From Prevotella sp. (GTDB taxonomy: Bacteria > Bacteroidota > Bacteroidia > Bacteroidales > Bacteroidaceae), in NCBI GenBank assembly GCA_024695705.1, contig JAILHP010000190.1:1-43749 (forward strand): 43,749 nt of DNA, read 5' to 3'. The translations under genes and the position numbers were made by a program. Below the pieces are notes generated by a model. The model saw only the letters and a list, made by a program, of their open reading frames with translations. It was not told the origin of the DNA and searched no databases. Shown one piece after another: positions 24,049 to 32,716 of this stretch (positions are counted from its first letter, which is position 1; the number at the start of each line of letters is the position of its first letter).

Positions 24049-24076
24049 GATTATTGATTACAGATTAAACATTATA
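24049..24076. repeat. 7-nt-period tract ahead of the thioesterase gene
   Basis: GATTATT, GATTACA, GATTAAA, CATTATA fill the gap between the first ROK gene and the thioesterase start. Confidence 0.7.
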
Positions 24077-24091
24077 ATGAGAAAAGGAGGA

Positions 24092-25075
24092 TCATTTAAA
24101 CAGGGAGTATTCTTTGACGTCCCAAGCCAATGCTGAAGCTCCAAGAAGGGTTCGGTTTTCTTCATCAAGGATAGAAGCCAGAATCCTGACACGACCACGA
24201 AGGTTATGGAAGACGTTTTCCTCTATGGTCTGTCGGACACTAGGCATCAGCCATTCCACGAACTGAAGTATGTCACCCGTTAGGATGATTGCCTCAGGAT
24301 TGAGTACCGAAGCATAATTGGCCAAGGCACGTCCTAAGATGACGCCCGAGCGCCTGACTGCTTCAAGAGCTATTGCATCTCCTTTCTGGCAACAGAACAG
24401 CAAAGACTTGACATTGACATTCTCTATATTACGCATCAAGGAAGGCACATCACTCTCTTTCAGCAAGTCACGAGCCGTTTGTACCATACCATACACAGAA
24501 ACGTAGGTCTCAAGACAGCCCCGGCTTCCGCAGCCACACTGGCGACCATCAGGAACAATACAGGTATGACCTATCTCACCGGCAAACCCGTTGGCTCCCA
24601 AGTGCGGCCTACCTGAAATGAAAATACTGCTACCTACACCTGCATGGGTAAAGGTCATGACTATAAAATTCTTCATGCCGTGCGCACTGCCGTATGTCAT
24701 TTCACCCAAAGCCGTCACATGGCCGTCATTGCCTACGGCAACGGCCAGGCCCAGACGATCGCGCAACATAGCTGCCAGAGGAACAACACCCTTCCAAGGC
24801 AGGTTAGAAGCGTTTTCGATGCATCCCGTCTTGAAGTTGGCACTTGGGGCACTGATGCCTATGGAGCGTATGAGCTCCAGGCCTCCATTCTCCTCTGCCA
24901 TCCGTATCAGCCTGTCGTAAAGTGCAGACACGAAATCATTTATATCATCATAGTCTAAGGTAGCGAACGAATCTTTTGCAATGACTTTTCCACGAATATT
25001 GACAATGGCATAAGTCGTAACTTCTAAACTTAAGTCAACGCCAAACACCCTGGTTTTAATCTTCATCTCTTCCAT
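24092..25075 (-). CDS. ROK-family protein (sugar kinase fold), copy 1
   Basis: 327 aa. The ROK signature is present: FAGEIGH (GEIGH at residues 166-170) followed by the zinc-binding CGCGSRGCLE (C180, C182, C187), and the aspartate that acts as general base in ROK kinases is present in GNDGHVTALGE (D117). The N-terminal phosphate-binding motif, usually DxGGT, is altered to DLSLEVTTY, and TLGTGVGGG-type loop is TFTHAGVGSS, so sugar kinase activity is uncertain. There is no N-terminal helix-turn-helix, hence no sign of a repressor. A tandem paralogue lies 38 bp upstream. Both end in the same EYSLFK. The role may be sensing or phosphorylating a sugar. Confidence 0.85.
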   Translation of the reverse strand: MEEMKIKTRVFGVDLSLEVTTYAIVNIRGKVIAKDSFATLDYDDINDFVSALYDRLIRMAEENGGLELIRSIGISAPSANFKTGCIENASNLPWKGVVPLAAMLRDRLGLAVAVGNDGHVTALGEMTYGSAHGMKNFIVMTFTHAGVGSSIFISGRPHLGANGFAGEIGHTCIVPDGRQCGCGSRGCLETYVSVYGMVQTARDLLKESDVPSLMRNIENVNVKSLLFCCQKGDAIALEAVRRSGVILGRALANYASVLNPEAIILTGDILQFVEWLMPSVRQTIEENVFHNLRGRVRILASILDEENRTLLGASALAWDVKEYSLFK

Positions 25076-25085
25076 AATGCTTAAA

Positions 25086-25112
25086 CATTAAAATGAAACA
25101 TTAAACATCAAT
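25086..25112. repeat. Short period-7-like tract between the ROK genes
   Basis: CATTAAA, ATGAAA, CATTAAA, CATCAAT; one unit is a base short. It sits ahead of the start codon of ROK copy 1. Confidence 0.55.
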
Positions 25113-25113
25113 C

Positions 25114-26094
25114 TCACTTGAACAGCGAGTATTCCTTCACGCTCCAAGCCAGAACGGAAGCACCAAGAATTTCTCCTACGTTTTCGTCTAGTCCAGACAT
25201 GATGAAACGCACCTTGTTCCTGATATTGTGGAAAACGTACTTATTGAATATCTCCTCAGCAGGTTCCAAAAGCCATTTTCCAGCTCTCGTAACACCACCC
25301 GTAAAGATGAATGCCTCCGGGTCAATTACTGACGCATAGTTAGCAAGCGACCAGCCCAAATAACAGCCCGTACGGCGCATCACCTCAATAGCCAATTCGT
25401 CACCTTGTTCACATAAGGCGGTGATGGTCTTCGGTTTCAGATTACTGAGACTCCTCATCATGCTCGGCTCAATGCTTTCTTCCATTACCTCACGGGCCGT
25501 CTGGAGAATACCCTTTGCAGCCACATAGGCCTCGACACATCCACGCTTACCGCAGTTGCAGAGACGTCCGTTGATGTCGCAACACGTGTGGCCGATTTCT
25601 CCGGCAAAACCGTCAGCGCCCATGAATGGGAAAGAATCAGAATAGATAAAACTGCCTAAACCATGACCAAGAGATATCAACACAAAATCCTTGAGGCCAT
25701 GGGCTGCGCCAAACTCATGTTCGGCTAAGGATCGCAAATGTGGCTTGTTTCCAATAGCCACTGCAAGTCCCAATCTGTCACGTATCATGGCGGATAATGG
25801 GATAATTCCCTTCCAAGGAAGATTGACGGCATTCTCAATACATCCAGTTTGCGTGTTTGAATTGGGAGCGCTGATGCCAATGGAACGGATGGCACCCAAC
25901 GCATCGTTTGCCAGCATCATCTCAAGCAAACGTTCGCATAAACCCGAAGCATAATCATTTACATTGTCATAGTCAGTAGTTGGAAACTCTTCACGAGCCA
26001 AAATATTACCCCGGATATCAATAATAGCGTATATGGTGCGTTCAATACTAATCTGCACACCAAATACTTTTTCTTTCATTGAGGTCTCAATCAT
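25114..26094 (-). CDS. ROK-family protein, copy 2, catalytic aspartate missing
   Basis: 326 aa, clearly homologous to its neighbour along its whole length. FAGEIGH (GEIGH at 165-169) and the zinc motif CNCGKRGCVE (C179, C181, C186) are kept. The catalytic ND of the family is changed to NK (N116-K117 in AIGNKPHLRSLAE), and the N-terminal DxGGT aspartate is replaced by Q (FGVQISIERT). It is therefore probably not a kinase; a binding or regulatory role, perhaps with copy 1, is likely. No DNA-binding domain is visible. It is the first gene after a consensus -7 element, and the minus-strand genes down to menD may share this promoter. Confidence 0.85.
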   Translation of the reverse strand: MIETSMKEKVFGVQISIERTIYAIIDIRGNILAREEFPTTDYDNVNDYASGLCERLLEMMLANDALGAIRSIGISAPNSNTQTGCIENAVNLPWKGIIPLSAMIRDRLGLAVAIGNKPHLRSLAEHEFGAAHGLKDFVLISLGHGLGSFIYSDSFPFMGADGFAGEIGHTCCDINGRLCNCGKRGCVEAYVAAKGILQTAREVMEESIEPSMMRSLSNLKPKTITALCEQGDELAIEVMRRTGCYLGWSLANYASVIDPEAFIFTGGVTRAGKWLLEPAEEIFNKYVFHNIRNKVRFIMSGLDENVGEILGASVLAWSVKEYSLFK

Positions 26095-26116
26095 AGCTAT
26101 TCTATTAAAGTTGTCG

Positions 26117-26124
26117 CAAATTTA
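26117..26124 (-). promoter_or_regulatory. -7 promoter element for the ROK genes
   Basis: Minus-strand TAAATTTG fits TAnnTTTG, 22 bp ahead of the ATG at 26094. The downstream genes to menD are closely spaced, so they may be cotranscribed. Confidence 0.65.
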
Positions 26125-26218
26125 GCAATTATTCGCCATGCGACCAAATGATTTACCGTTTTTTTTGCAATAATTGAAAAAATTATCCATTATGCACGAT
26201 GAATTATGAATTATTTTG

Positions 26219-26226
26219 TACCTTTG
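26219..26226 (+). promoter_or_regulatory. -7 promoter element for lysS
   Basis: TACCTTTG, an exact consensus match, 24 bp ahead of the lysS ATG at 26251. It rules out the upstream in-frame ATG at 26206, which would precede transcription. Confidence 0.75.
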
Positions 26227-26250
26227 CATCCAAAACAACACTTTATTAGT

Positions 26251-27981
26251 ATGAACGTTTTAGAATTAAGTGAACAAGAAATAGGCAGACGCGATAGTCT
26301 GCAAGAGTTGCGACAGATGGGAATCAATCCCTACCCCGCCGCTGAATATCCAACCAATGCTTTCTCAACTGACATCCGTGACGAGTTCCAGGACGATGCG
26401 CCACAGCGCGAGGTATGCATAGCCGGTCGTATGATGAGCCGCCGTGTCATGGGTAAGGCATCATTCGTTGAACTGCAGGATTCCAAAGGACGCATCCAGG
26501 TATATATCACCCGCGATGACCTCTGCCCCGACGAGAACAAAGAATTATATAATACGGTGTTCAAGCGCCTGCTCGACATTGGTGACTTCATTGGCATCAA
26601 GGGTTTCGTGTTCCGCACACAGACGGGCGAGATTAGCGTACATGCCAAGGAGCTGACGCTGCTATCGAAGTCGCTGAAGCCGCTGCCCATCGTAAAGTAC
26701 AAGGACGGTGTGGCATACGACAAGTTTGACGACCCTGAGCTGCGCTACCGCCAGCGTTATGTTGATCTGGTGGTCAATGAGGGAGTAAAGGACACGTTCC
26801 TGCAGCGCGCCACCGTCATCCGCACCCTTCGCAAGGTGCTGGACGAGGCTGGCTATACCGAGGTGGAGACACCAACGCTGCAGATGATTGCCGGCGGTGC
26901 TTCCGCCCGTCCGTTCATCACGCATTTCAATGCCCTCGATCAGGATATGTACATGCGTATTGCCACCGAGCTCTACCTGAAGCGCCTCATCGTGGGCGGC
27001 TTCGAAGGTGTCTATGAGATTGGCAAGAACTTCCGTAACGAGGGTATGGACCGCAACCACAACCCCGAGTTCACATGCATGGAGCTCTACGTGCAGTATA
27101 AGGACTATAACTGGATGATGTCGTTCACCGAGAAGCTCTTGGAAACCATTTGTATCGCCGTGAACGGCAAGCCCGAACGCGAGATTGACGGAAACCTTGT
27201 ATCGTTCAAAGCACCTTATCGTCGTCTGCCCATTCTCGAGGCTATTGAAGAGAAGACAGGCTTCGACTGCAACGGCAAGACAGAAGAGAAAATCCGCGCA
27301 TTCTGCCTGTCAAAGGGCATGGACGTAGATGAGACCATGGGCAAGGGCAAGCTCATTGACGAGCTGTTCGGCGAGTTCTGCGAAGGCACGTTCATCCAGC
27401 CGACGTTCATCACCGACTATCCTGTCGAGATGTCGCCGCTGACGAAGATGCACCGTTCAAAACCCGGTCTCACTGAGCGTTTCGAACTGATGGTCAACGG
27501 TAAGGAGCTGGCCAACGCCTACTCGGAGCTGAACGATCCCATTGACCAGGAAGAGCGTTTCGTGGAGCAGATGCGTCTGGCTGACAAGGGTGATGACGAG
27601 GCCATGATCATTGACCAGGACTTCCTGCGTGCCCTGCAGTACGGCATGCCACCGACCTCAGGAATTGGTATCGGCATCGACCGTCTGGTGATGCTGATGA
27701 CCGGCAAGACGTTCATTCAGGAGGTGCTGTTCTTCCCGCAGATGAAGCCCGAGAAGAAGATGCCTCAGTCGTCCGTAGCAGAATGGGCCGAAGTGGGCGT
27801 CACGGAAGAATGGGTTCCCGTGCTGCGTAAGGCCGGCTTCAACCTCGTTTCAAACATCAAGGACGAGAAGGCGCAGGGTCTGCAGCAGAAGATTGGCGAC
27901 ATTGTCAAGAAATTCAAGCTCGACATGCAGAAGCCCAGCGTCAACGACGTACAGGGTTGGATTGAAAAAGCTAACTGCTAA
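26251..27981 (+). CDS. lysS: Lysyl-tRNA synthetase, class II
   Basis: 576 aa from the ATG at 26251. The OB-fold anticodon-binding domain occupies about residues 55-160 (VCIAGRMMSRRVMGKASFVELQD and so on). The class II catalytic core has motif 2 FRNEGMDRNHNPEFT and motif 3 SGIGIGIDRLVMLM. About 60 residues follow the usual end (EWAEVGVTEEWVPVLRKAGF to EKANC), a helical extension as seen in Bacteroidetes LysS. It is the first gene of lysS-gpsA-pgi-HAD on the plus strand; a period-7 tract spans its stop codon and the gpsA start. Confidence 0.96.
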   Translation: MNVLELSEQEIGRRDSLQELRQMGINPYPAAEYPTNAFSTDIRDEFQDDAPQREVCIAGRMMSRRVMGKASFVELQDSKGRIQVYITRDDLCPDENKELYNTVFKRLLDIGDFIGIKGFVFRTQTGEISVHAKELTLLSKSLKPLPIVKYKDGVAYDKFDDPELRYRQRYVDLVVNEGVKDTFLQRATVIRTLRKVLDEAGYTEVETPTLQMIAGGASARPFITHFNALDQDMYMRIATELYLKRLIVGGFEGVYEIGKNFRNEGMDRNHNPEFTCMELYVQYKDYNWMMSFTEKLLETICIAVNGKPEREIDGNLVSFKAPYRRLPILEAIEEKTGFDCNGKTEEKIRAFCLSKGMDVDETMGKGKLIDELFGEFCEGTFIQPTFITDYPVEMSPLTKMHRSKPGLTERFELMVNGKELANAYSELNDPIDQEERFVEQMRLADKGDDEAMIIDQDFLRALQYGMPPTSGIGIGIDRLVMLMTGKTFIQEVLFFPQMKPEKKMPQSSVAEWAEVGVTEEWVPVLRKAGFNLVSNIKDEKAQGLQQKIGDIVKKFKLDMQKPSVNDVQGWIEKANC

Positions 27982-27998
27982 TAGCCAAAAGCTAACAG
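27970..27998. repeat. 7-nt-period tract across the lysS stop codon
   Basis: GCTAACT, GCTAATA, GCCAAAA, GCTAACA. The TAA of lysS (27979-27981) is part of the second unit, and the gpsA ATG follows at 28006. Confidence 0.78.
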
Positions 27999-28005
27999 CA
28001 AGATA

Positions 28006-29001
28006 ATGTTTGATTGTGGTAAAATAGCGATTATCGGTGGCGGTTCGTGGGCTACGGCCATTGCCAAGATTGTGGTGGGACACACCCACCACATCGGATG
28101 GTACATGCGCCGCGACGACCGCATAGAGGACTTCCGTCGGCTGGGTCACAATCCGGCATATCTGGTTGGTGTGCACTTCAACATCAACGAGATAGAGTTC
28201 TCGAGCGACATCAACAAGATTGCACAGCAGTACGACACGCTCGTTTTCGTCACCCCGTCTCCCTACCTGAAAAGTCATTTGAAAAAACTGAAAACACGCC
28301 TGCGCGACAAGTTCATCGTAACAGCCATCAAGGGTATTGTACCCGACGAGAATCTTGTCTGCTCTGAATATTTCCATCAGGTATATGACGTACCTTACGA
28401 GAATCTGGCCTGTCTAGGCGGACCTTCGCACGCAGAAGAAGTGGCACTGGAGCGTCTTTCATATCTCACCATCGGCTGTTCGGACTTAGAAAAGGCACAG
28501 GCGTTTGCCAACATGTTGACAAGCGACTACATCAAGACGAAGACATCGGCCGACGTCATCGGTATCGAGTATTCGTCGGTGCTGAAGAACGTGTATGCCA
28601 TTGCCGCGGGTATTTGCTCTGGTCTGAAGTTCGGTGACAACTTCCAAGCCGTACTTATCTCCAACGCGGTACAGGAGATGACACGTTTCCTGAAGAGCGT
28701 TCATCCTCAGGAACGTAACATGGACGATTCGGTATATCTTGGCGACCTGTTGGTGACTGGCTACTCGAACTTCTCGCGTAACCGTGTATTCGGTACGATG
28801 ATTGGCAAGGGCTACAGCGTCAAGTCGGCCCAGATTGAGATGGAGATGATTGCCGAGGGATATTTCGGCACGAAGTGTATGAAGGAAATCAACCGTCACC
28901 AGCACGTCAACATGCCTATCCTCGATGCTGTCTATAACATCTTGTACGAGCGCATCAGTCCACAGATTGAAATTAAACTGTTAACAGATTCATTCAGATA
29001 A
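28006..29001 (+). CDS. gpsA: Glycerol-3-phosphate dehydrogenase [NAD(P)+]
   Basis: 331 aa. GpsA reduces dihydroxyacetone phosphate to sn-glycerol 3-phosphate for phospholipid synthesis. The nucleotide-binding IAIIGGGSWATAIAKI is at residues 6-21, LACLGGPSHAEEVA near 132, and the catalytic-lysine segment SSVLKNVYAIAAGIC near 190, followed by GDLLVTGYSNFSRNRVFG. It follows lysS by 24 bp and precedes pgi by 9 bp, so the three are probably cotranscribed. Confidence 0.95.
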   Translation: MFDCGKIAIIGGGSWATAIAKIVVGHTHHIGWYMRRDDRIEDFRRLGHNPAYLVGVHFNINEIEFSSDINKIAQQYDTLVFVTPSPYLKSHLKKLKTRLRDKFIVTAIKGIVPDENLVCSEYFHQVYDVPYENLACLGGPSHAEEVALERLSYLTIGCSDLEKAQAFANMLTSDYIKTKTSADVIGIEYSSVLKNVYAIAAGICSGLKFGDNFQAVLISNAVQEMTRFLKSVHPQERNMDDSVYLGDLLVTGYSNFSRNRVFGTMIGKGYSVKSAQIEMEMIAEGYFGTKCMKEINRHQHVNMPILDAVYNILYERISPQIEIKLLTDSFR

Positions 29002-29010
29002 AACAAAACT

Positions 29011-30366
29011 ATGAAAAGTATTAGTCTTGACATTACAAAAGCTGCCTGTTTCCTTGAAGCTGGTGCAGTTAAGGCTTTCGAGCCGAAAGTAAAAGAGGCG
29101 CAGAAGGCGCTTGAAGAGGGCACATGCCCTGGTAACGATTTCTTAGGTTGGCTTCATCTGCCCTCCTCCATTACACCTGCATTCCTTGACGAGGTACAGG
29201 CTGTGGCCAATACGCTCCGCGAGAAGTGTGAAGTGGTTGTAGTAGCCGGAATCGGCGGAAGCTATCTCGGTGCCCGCGCCGTTATTGAAGCCCTCGGAAA
29301 CTCGTTTGCATGGCTCATCCAAGACAAGAAGAATCCCGTTATTCTCTTTGCCGGAAACAATATCGGCGAGGACTATCTCTCGGAGATGACTGAATACCTG
29401 AAGGATAAGAAGTTTGGTGTCATCAACATCTCCAAGTCAGGAACGACCACCGAGACCGCCCTGACCTTCCGTCTGCTCAAAAAGCAGTGTGAGGCTCAGA
29501 TGGGCAAGGACGTGGCCAAGCAGGTCATCGTTGCCGTCACCGATGCCAAGCGTGGTGCTGCCCGTACCTGCGCTGACAAGGAAGGCTACAAGAGCTTCAT
29601 CATCCCCGACAACGTGGGCGGACGTTTTTCGGTGCTCACTCCGGTAGGCCTGCTGCCTATCGCCTGTGCTGGCTTTGACATCAAGGCACTCGTACAGGGT
29701 GCTCAAGACATGGAGAAGCAGTGTGCAGCGAACGTTCCGTTCGATGAAAACCCTGCAGCCCAGTATGCTGCCGTTCGCAACGGTCTGTATGGTGCCGGCA
29801 AGAAGATTGAAATCATGGTCAACTACCAGCCCAAGCTGCACTTCATCAGCGAATGGTGGAAGCAGCTTTACGGAGAGTCTGAGGGTAAGGACAAGAAAGG
29901 TATCTTCCCCGCCAGTTGCGACTTCACGACAGACCTGCACTCTATGGGTCAGTGGATTCAGGACGGTGAGCGTACCATCTTCGAAACCGTTATCAGCGTA
30001 GAGAAACCCAACCGCGAACTGCTCTTCCCCAGTGACGAGGAGAACCTCGACGGATTGAACTTCCTGGCAGGTAAGCGCGTTGACGAGGTAAATAAGATGG
30101 CAGAGCTCGGTACCCGTCTGGCTCACGTCGATGGGGGTGTACCCAACATCCGTATCAGCGTACCTGAACTCAACGAATACTACATCGGACAGCTCATCTA
30201 CTTCTTCGAAATCGGCTGTGGTATCAGCGGCAACGTTCTGGGTGTCAACCCGTTCAACCAGCCTGGTGTAGAGGCCTACAAGAAGAACATGTTTGCCCTG
30301 CTCGACAAGCCTGGCTACGAGGCAGACTCAAAGGCCATAAAGGAACGTCTGGCAAAGGAATGCTAA
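29011..30366 (+). CDS. pgi: Glucose-6-phosphate isomerase
   Basis: 451 aa, the short bacterial form. Pgi interconverts glucose 6-phosphate and fructose 6-phosphate. [63 protein letters not shown] and the C-terminal [17 protein letters not shown] carry the sugar-phosphate-binding and catalytic residues. It follows gpsA by 9 bp. Confidence 0.96.
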   Translation: MKSISLDITKAACFLEAGAVKAFEPKVKEAQKALEEGTCPGNDFLGWLHLPSSITPAFLDEVQAVANTLREKCEVVVVAGIGGSYLGARAVIEALGNSFAWLIQDKKNPVILFAGNNIGEDYLSEMTEYLKDKKFGVINISKSGTTTETALTFRLLKKQCEAQMGKDVAKQVIVAVTDAKRGAARTCADKEGYKSFIIPDNVGGRFSVLTPVGLLPIACAGFDIKALVQGAQDMEKQCAANVPFDENPAAQYAAVRNGLYGAGKKIEIMVNYQPKLHFISEWWKQLYGESEGKDKKGIFPASCDFTTDLHSMGQWIQDGERTIFETVISVEKPNRELLFPSDEENLDGLNFLAGKRVDEVNKMAELGTRLAHVDGGVPNIRISVPELNEYYIGQLIYFFEIGCGISGNVLGVNPFNQPGVEAYKKNMFALLDKPGYEADSKAIKERLAKEC

Positions 30367-30367
30367 A

Positions 30368-30403
30368 CTAGTAGGACTAGTACGACTAGTGGAACTGGTA
30401 CAA
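30368..30403. repeat. Four 9-bp tandem units between pgi and the HAD gene
   Basis: CTAGTAGGA, CTAGTACGA, CTAGTGGAA, CTGGTACAA occupy most of the gap. The period is 9, not 7, and ACTAGT occurs three times. Confidence 0.82.
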
Positions 30404-30411
30404 CTAAGATA

Positions 30412-31131
30412 ATGAAAAAAGCAATTCAACAATACTTGATAAGCAACGGCTTTCGGACATTCACCCCGAAAGCCGTGCTTTTCGATATGGACGGTGTGAT
30501 CTTTGACTCCATGCCCAATCATGCCCGTTCGTGGCACAAGGCCATGAAGCAGTGCGGCATCGAGATGACCGAGGACGAAGCCTATGAGTACGAGGGTATG
30601 CGCGGTGTGGAAACCATCAAGATGAAGGCACGGCAACAATGGGGGCGCGACATCAGTGACGAGGAAGCGCAACGCATGTACGACCTGAAGACGCAATACT
30701 TCGCAGCCTGTCCCCCTACAGAGAAGATGGCGGGAGTGGAGTCGCTGATGAAAAAAATCAAAGACTGCAACTGTATCATTGGAGTAGTAACCGGAAGCGG
30801 TCAGCACACATTGCTTGACCGACTGGAACAGTCATTCCCCGGACTGCTCAAAAAAGAATTGATGGTGACCAGCATGGACGTCAAGCGAGGCAAGCCGAAT
30901 CCAGAGCCTTACCTCGCAGGACTTCAGAAGGTGGGAGCTGAGCCATGGGAAGCCATTGTCATTGAAAATGCACCGTTGGGAGTACGTGCAGCCGTAGCCG
31001 CACATATCTTCACCATTGCTGTCAACACAGGTCCACTGCCCGACCAGTTGCTCTATGACGAAGGGGCGGACATTGTCCTGAAAAACATGGCTGAGGTGCA
31101 GCACCTGTGGAATCAGCTCTTCAGCAAATAG
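30412..31131 (+). CDS. HAD-superfamily phosphatase/phosphomutase (beta-phosphoglucomutase-like)
   Basis: 239 aa. HAD motif I is LFDMDGVIFDSM (nucleophile D25, D27), the helical cap follows (residues 40-110), motif II is GVVTGSG, motif III is RGKPNPEPYL with its lysine, and motif IV is VIENAPLGVRAA. Enzymes of this subfamily dephosphorylate sugar phosphates or act as phosphoglucomutases. It follows pgi by 45 bp, which fits a role in sugar-phosphate metabolism; the substrate is not known. Its 3' end is 10 bp from the convergent DUF4738 gene. Confidence 0.88.
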   Translation: MKKAIQQYLISNGFRTFTPKAVLFDMDGVIFDSMPNHARSWHKAMKQCGIEMTEDEAYEYEGMRGVETIKMKARQQWGRDISDEEAQRMYDLKTQYFAACPPTEKMAGVESLMKKIKDCNCIIGVVTGSGQHTLLDRLEQSFPGLLKKELMVTSMDVKRGKPNPEPYLAGLQKVGAEPWEAIVIENAPLGVRAAVAAHIFTIAVNTGPLPDQLLYDEGADIVLKNMAEVQHLWNQLFSK

Positions 31132-31141
31132 TGCTCTTCTG

Positions 31142-31714
31142 TCAGACGCCGTCGTCATCGGAAGGCATATCCGCCCGATCCTCTAGTTCTGTGTCTAACC
31201 GCGTATCACGGGTGATTGCAATTTCACCCGACCGCGTCACTGCCAAAATTAACGGAATAAACTCATCGCTTTGCGGCTTGCTCACACTACAGGCAAAGCG
31301 GACATCATTTCCTTCAACCTTTTCAAACACAAAGCCCTCAAGAATACCCGTCTGACGGAAGTCATCATCTATATACGAGTTAAACGAAGCCTTCGTAAAC
31401 GTGCGGTTGAAAAACACGCTGCCATCGCTACGGCTGATGGTCAGATGTACACGGTTATCCACAAACAACTGACCCGTTTCATCCTTCACCATCGGGAGCG
31501 AGTCATCAGCCAGCCGCTCAATCGTCCACACATAATCGCGGTCTAACCAGCGGAAAGACTTGCTCTCCCGATAATTATCAGTCGAAATGGGCCCCTGGGG
31601 CACCGGCTTCTCATACTTGACAGTAATGATGTCATCACGTTTCTTCTTGCTGCTGCACGATACTATAATGCCTGTCAACAAGCCTATTACAATAATGGGA
31701 AGTAGTCGTTTCAT
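31142..31714 (-). CDS. DUF4738-type lipoprotein
   Basis: 190 aa. Residues 1-20 form a lipoprotein signal peptide with lipobox GIIVSC. The remainder is a single beta-rich domain (FRWLDRDYVWTIERLADDSLP, VHLTISRSDGSVFFNRTFTKASFNSYIDDDFRQTGILEG) that resembles the Bacteroidetes family DUF4738. The C terminus is acidic (DTELEDRADMPSDDDG). No function is known. It has its own -7 promoter at 31739-31746. Confidence 0.72.
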   Translation of the reverse strand: MKRLLPIIVIGLLTGIIVSCSSKKKRDDIITVKYEKPVPQGPISTDNYRESKSFRWLDRDYVWTIERLADDSLPMVKDETGQLFVDNRVHLTISRSDGSVFFNRTFTKASFNSYIDDDFRQTGILEGFVFEKVEGNDVRFACSVSKPQSDEFIPLILAVTRSGEIAITRDTRLDTELEDRADMPSDDDGV

Positions 31715-31738
31715 TGTTTCTTATTGGTTTTCGACTGC

Positions 31739-31746
31739 CAAAGGTA
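31739..31746 (-). promoter_or_regulatory. -7 promoter element for the DUF4738 lipoprotein
   Basis: Minus-strand TACCTTTG, exact consensus, 24 bp ahead of the start codon. Confidence 0.75.
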
Positions 31747-32033
31747 AACATTATTTATGAGAAATCCAAACAATCTGCCAACTTTATAAAAAAAGAAACT
31801 CCCTGCTGTCCAGCAGAGAGCCTCCAAAAGTTATCACCAAATAATCTTAAACCTAAAAAATCTTACTAACTATTGACAGGCTCGCTTGCCTTCCTAAAAC
31901 ACTATGTTAACCTAAATCACTATGATGTATGAATCTATGTTATGTTCTGATATTATGACGAAGGAACACACACAAAGTTTAATGATAAGCGAAAAAAAAA
32001 GAAGAATTTTGAAGCAAACTGACTTTTTTTTCG
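31747..32033. other. Gene-free divergent interval
   Basis: AT-rich. It holds a short palindrome, CTGCTGTCCAGCAG (31803-31816), and CCTAAAACAC/CCTAAATCAC-like repeats near 31893-31920. Apparent start codons at 31922 and after lie ahead of the promoter at 32034 and are not credible starts. Nothing else was recognised. Confidence 0.5.
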
Positions 32034-32041
32034 TATTTTTG
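32034..32041 (+). promoter_or_regulatory. -7 promoter element for the DUF4230-AGCS genes
   Basis: TATTTTTG fits TAnnTTTG. It is only 18 bp ahead of the proposed ATG, so the leader would be about 13 nt. Confidence 0.62.
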
Positions 32042-32059
32042 CAACAAATTATAAAAAGG

Positions 32060-32716
32060 ATGATGAAAAAAGGTTTACTTTGGCTCTTGGTTGTCGGCTG
32101 TTGGCTGTCTGTCGTCTGCTGTCAGTCAACAGACAACGGACAAGAAACGGTGGACGACGGCCAGCTGCTTATAACGCATATTCAGCAATGTTCACGCCTT
32201 TACACGGCTGAGTATCAGATTCACAAGATTATCACTCACGACGACGTGCTCCGGCTGCAAGGCCAGATGACCGGCCAGGACTACGACATTGCGCTACCCG
32301 TGCTTGGCGACCGCAAGATTGCCATTCCCATGGATGCTACAGTGAAGGCTTATATTGACTTCAGTGGTTTCTCTGAGCAGAACGTAGAGCGTGACGGCGA
32401 GCGTATCACCATCATCCTGCCCGACCCGAAGGTAAAACTGACCAGTACGAAGATTGACCATGACAACGTCAAGAAGTATGTGGCGCTGCTGCGTTCCGAT
32501 TTCACCGACGATGAGATATCCTCCTATGAGCAACAGGGACGTGCCGCTATTCTCAAGGCCATCCCCGAAATGGACATCGTCGAGTCTGCCCGCAAGAATG
32601 CAGCTCGTATCCTCATTCCTATGATCAAGCAAATGGGCTTCAGCGAGCGTAACATCACCATTACGTTCCGCAAGGACTTGAATACGCAAAACATTATTGA
32701 AAGGAGTACGGAATGA
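32060..32716 (+). CDS. DUF4230 protein 1, exported or membrane anchored
   Basis: 218 aa from the ATG at 32060 (an alternative ATG follows at 32063). A hydrophobic N-terminal segment (LLWLLVVGCWLSVVCC) is either an anchor or a lipoprotein signal with a poor lipobox. DNA for this segment and the residues after it is an 8-unit 7-nt repeat tract. Residues from about 55 match the DUF4230 pattern (CSRLYTAEYQIHKIITHDDV, ALPVLGDRKIAIPMDATVKAYIDFSGF, ITIILPDPKVKLTSTKIDH), rich in beta strands and ending in a long helix. Function unknown. It overlaps the next DUF4230 gene by 4 bp. Confidence 0.75.
   Translation: MMKKGLLWLLVVGCWLSVVCCQSTDNGQETVDDGQLLITHIQQCSRLYTAEYQIHKIITHDDVLRLQGQMTGQDYDIALPVLGDRKIAIPMDATVKAYIDFSGFSEQNVERDGERITIILPDPKVKLTSTKIDHDNVKKYVALLRSDFTDDEISSYEQQGRAAILKAIPEMDIVESARKNAARILIPMIKQMGFSERNITITFRKDLNTQNIIERSTE
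32090..32145. repeat. 7-nt-period tract in the signal-sequence region of DUF4230 protein 1
   Basis: Eight degenerate heptamers (GTTGTCG, GCTGTTG, GCTGTCT, GTCGTCT, GCTGTCA, GTCAACA, GACAACG, GACAAGA). It encodes part of the hydrophobic segment and the following linker. Confidence 0.75.

Noticed and set aside
24092-26094. ROK proteins as transcription repressors
   Set aside because: Both proteins start directly with the ATPase-type fold; no N-terminal helix-turn-helix is present.
31922-32059. Extended N terminus of DUF4230 protein 1
   Set aside because: It lies upstream of the TATTTTTG promoter and would bury the membrane segment; the ATG at 32060 or 32063 is preferred.
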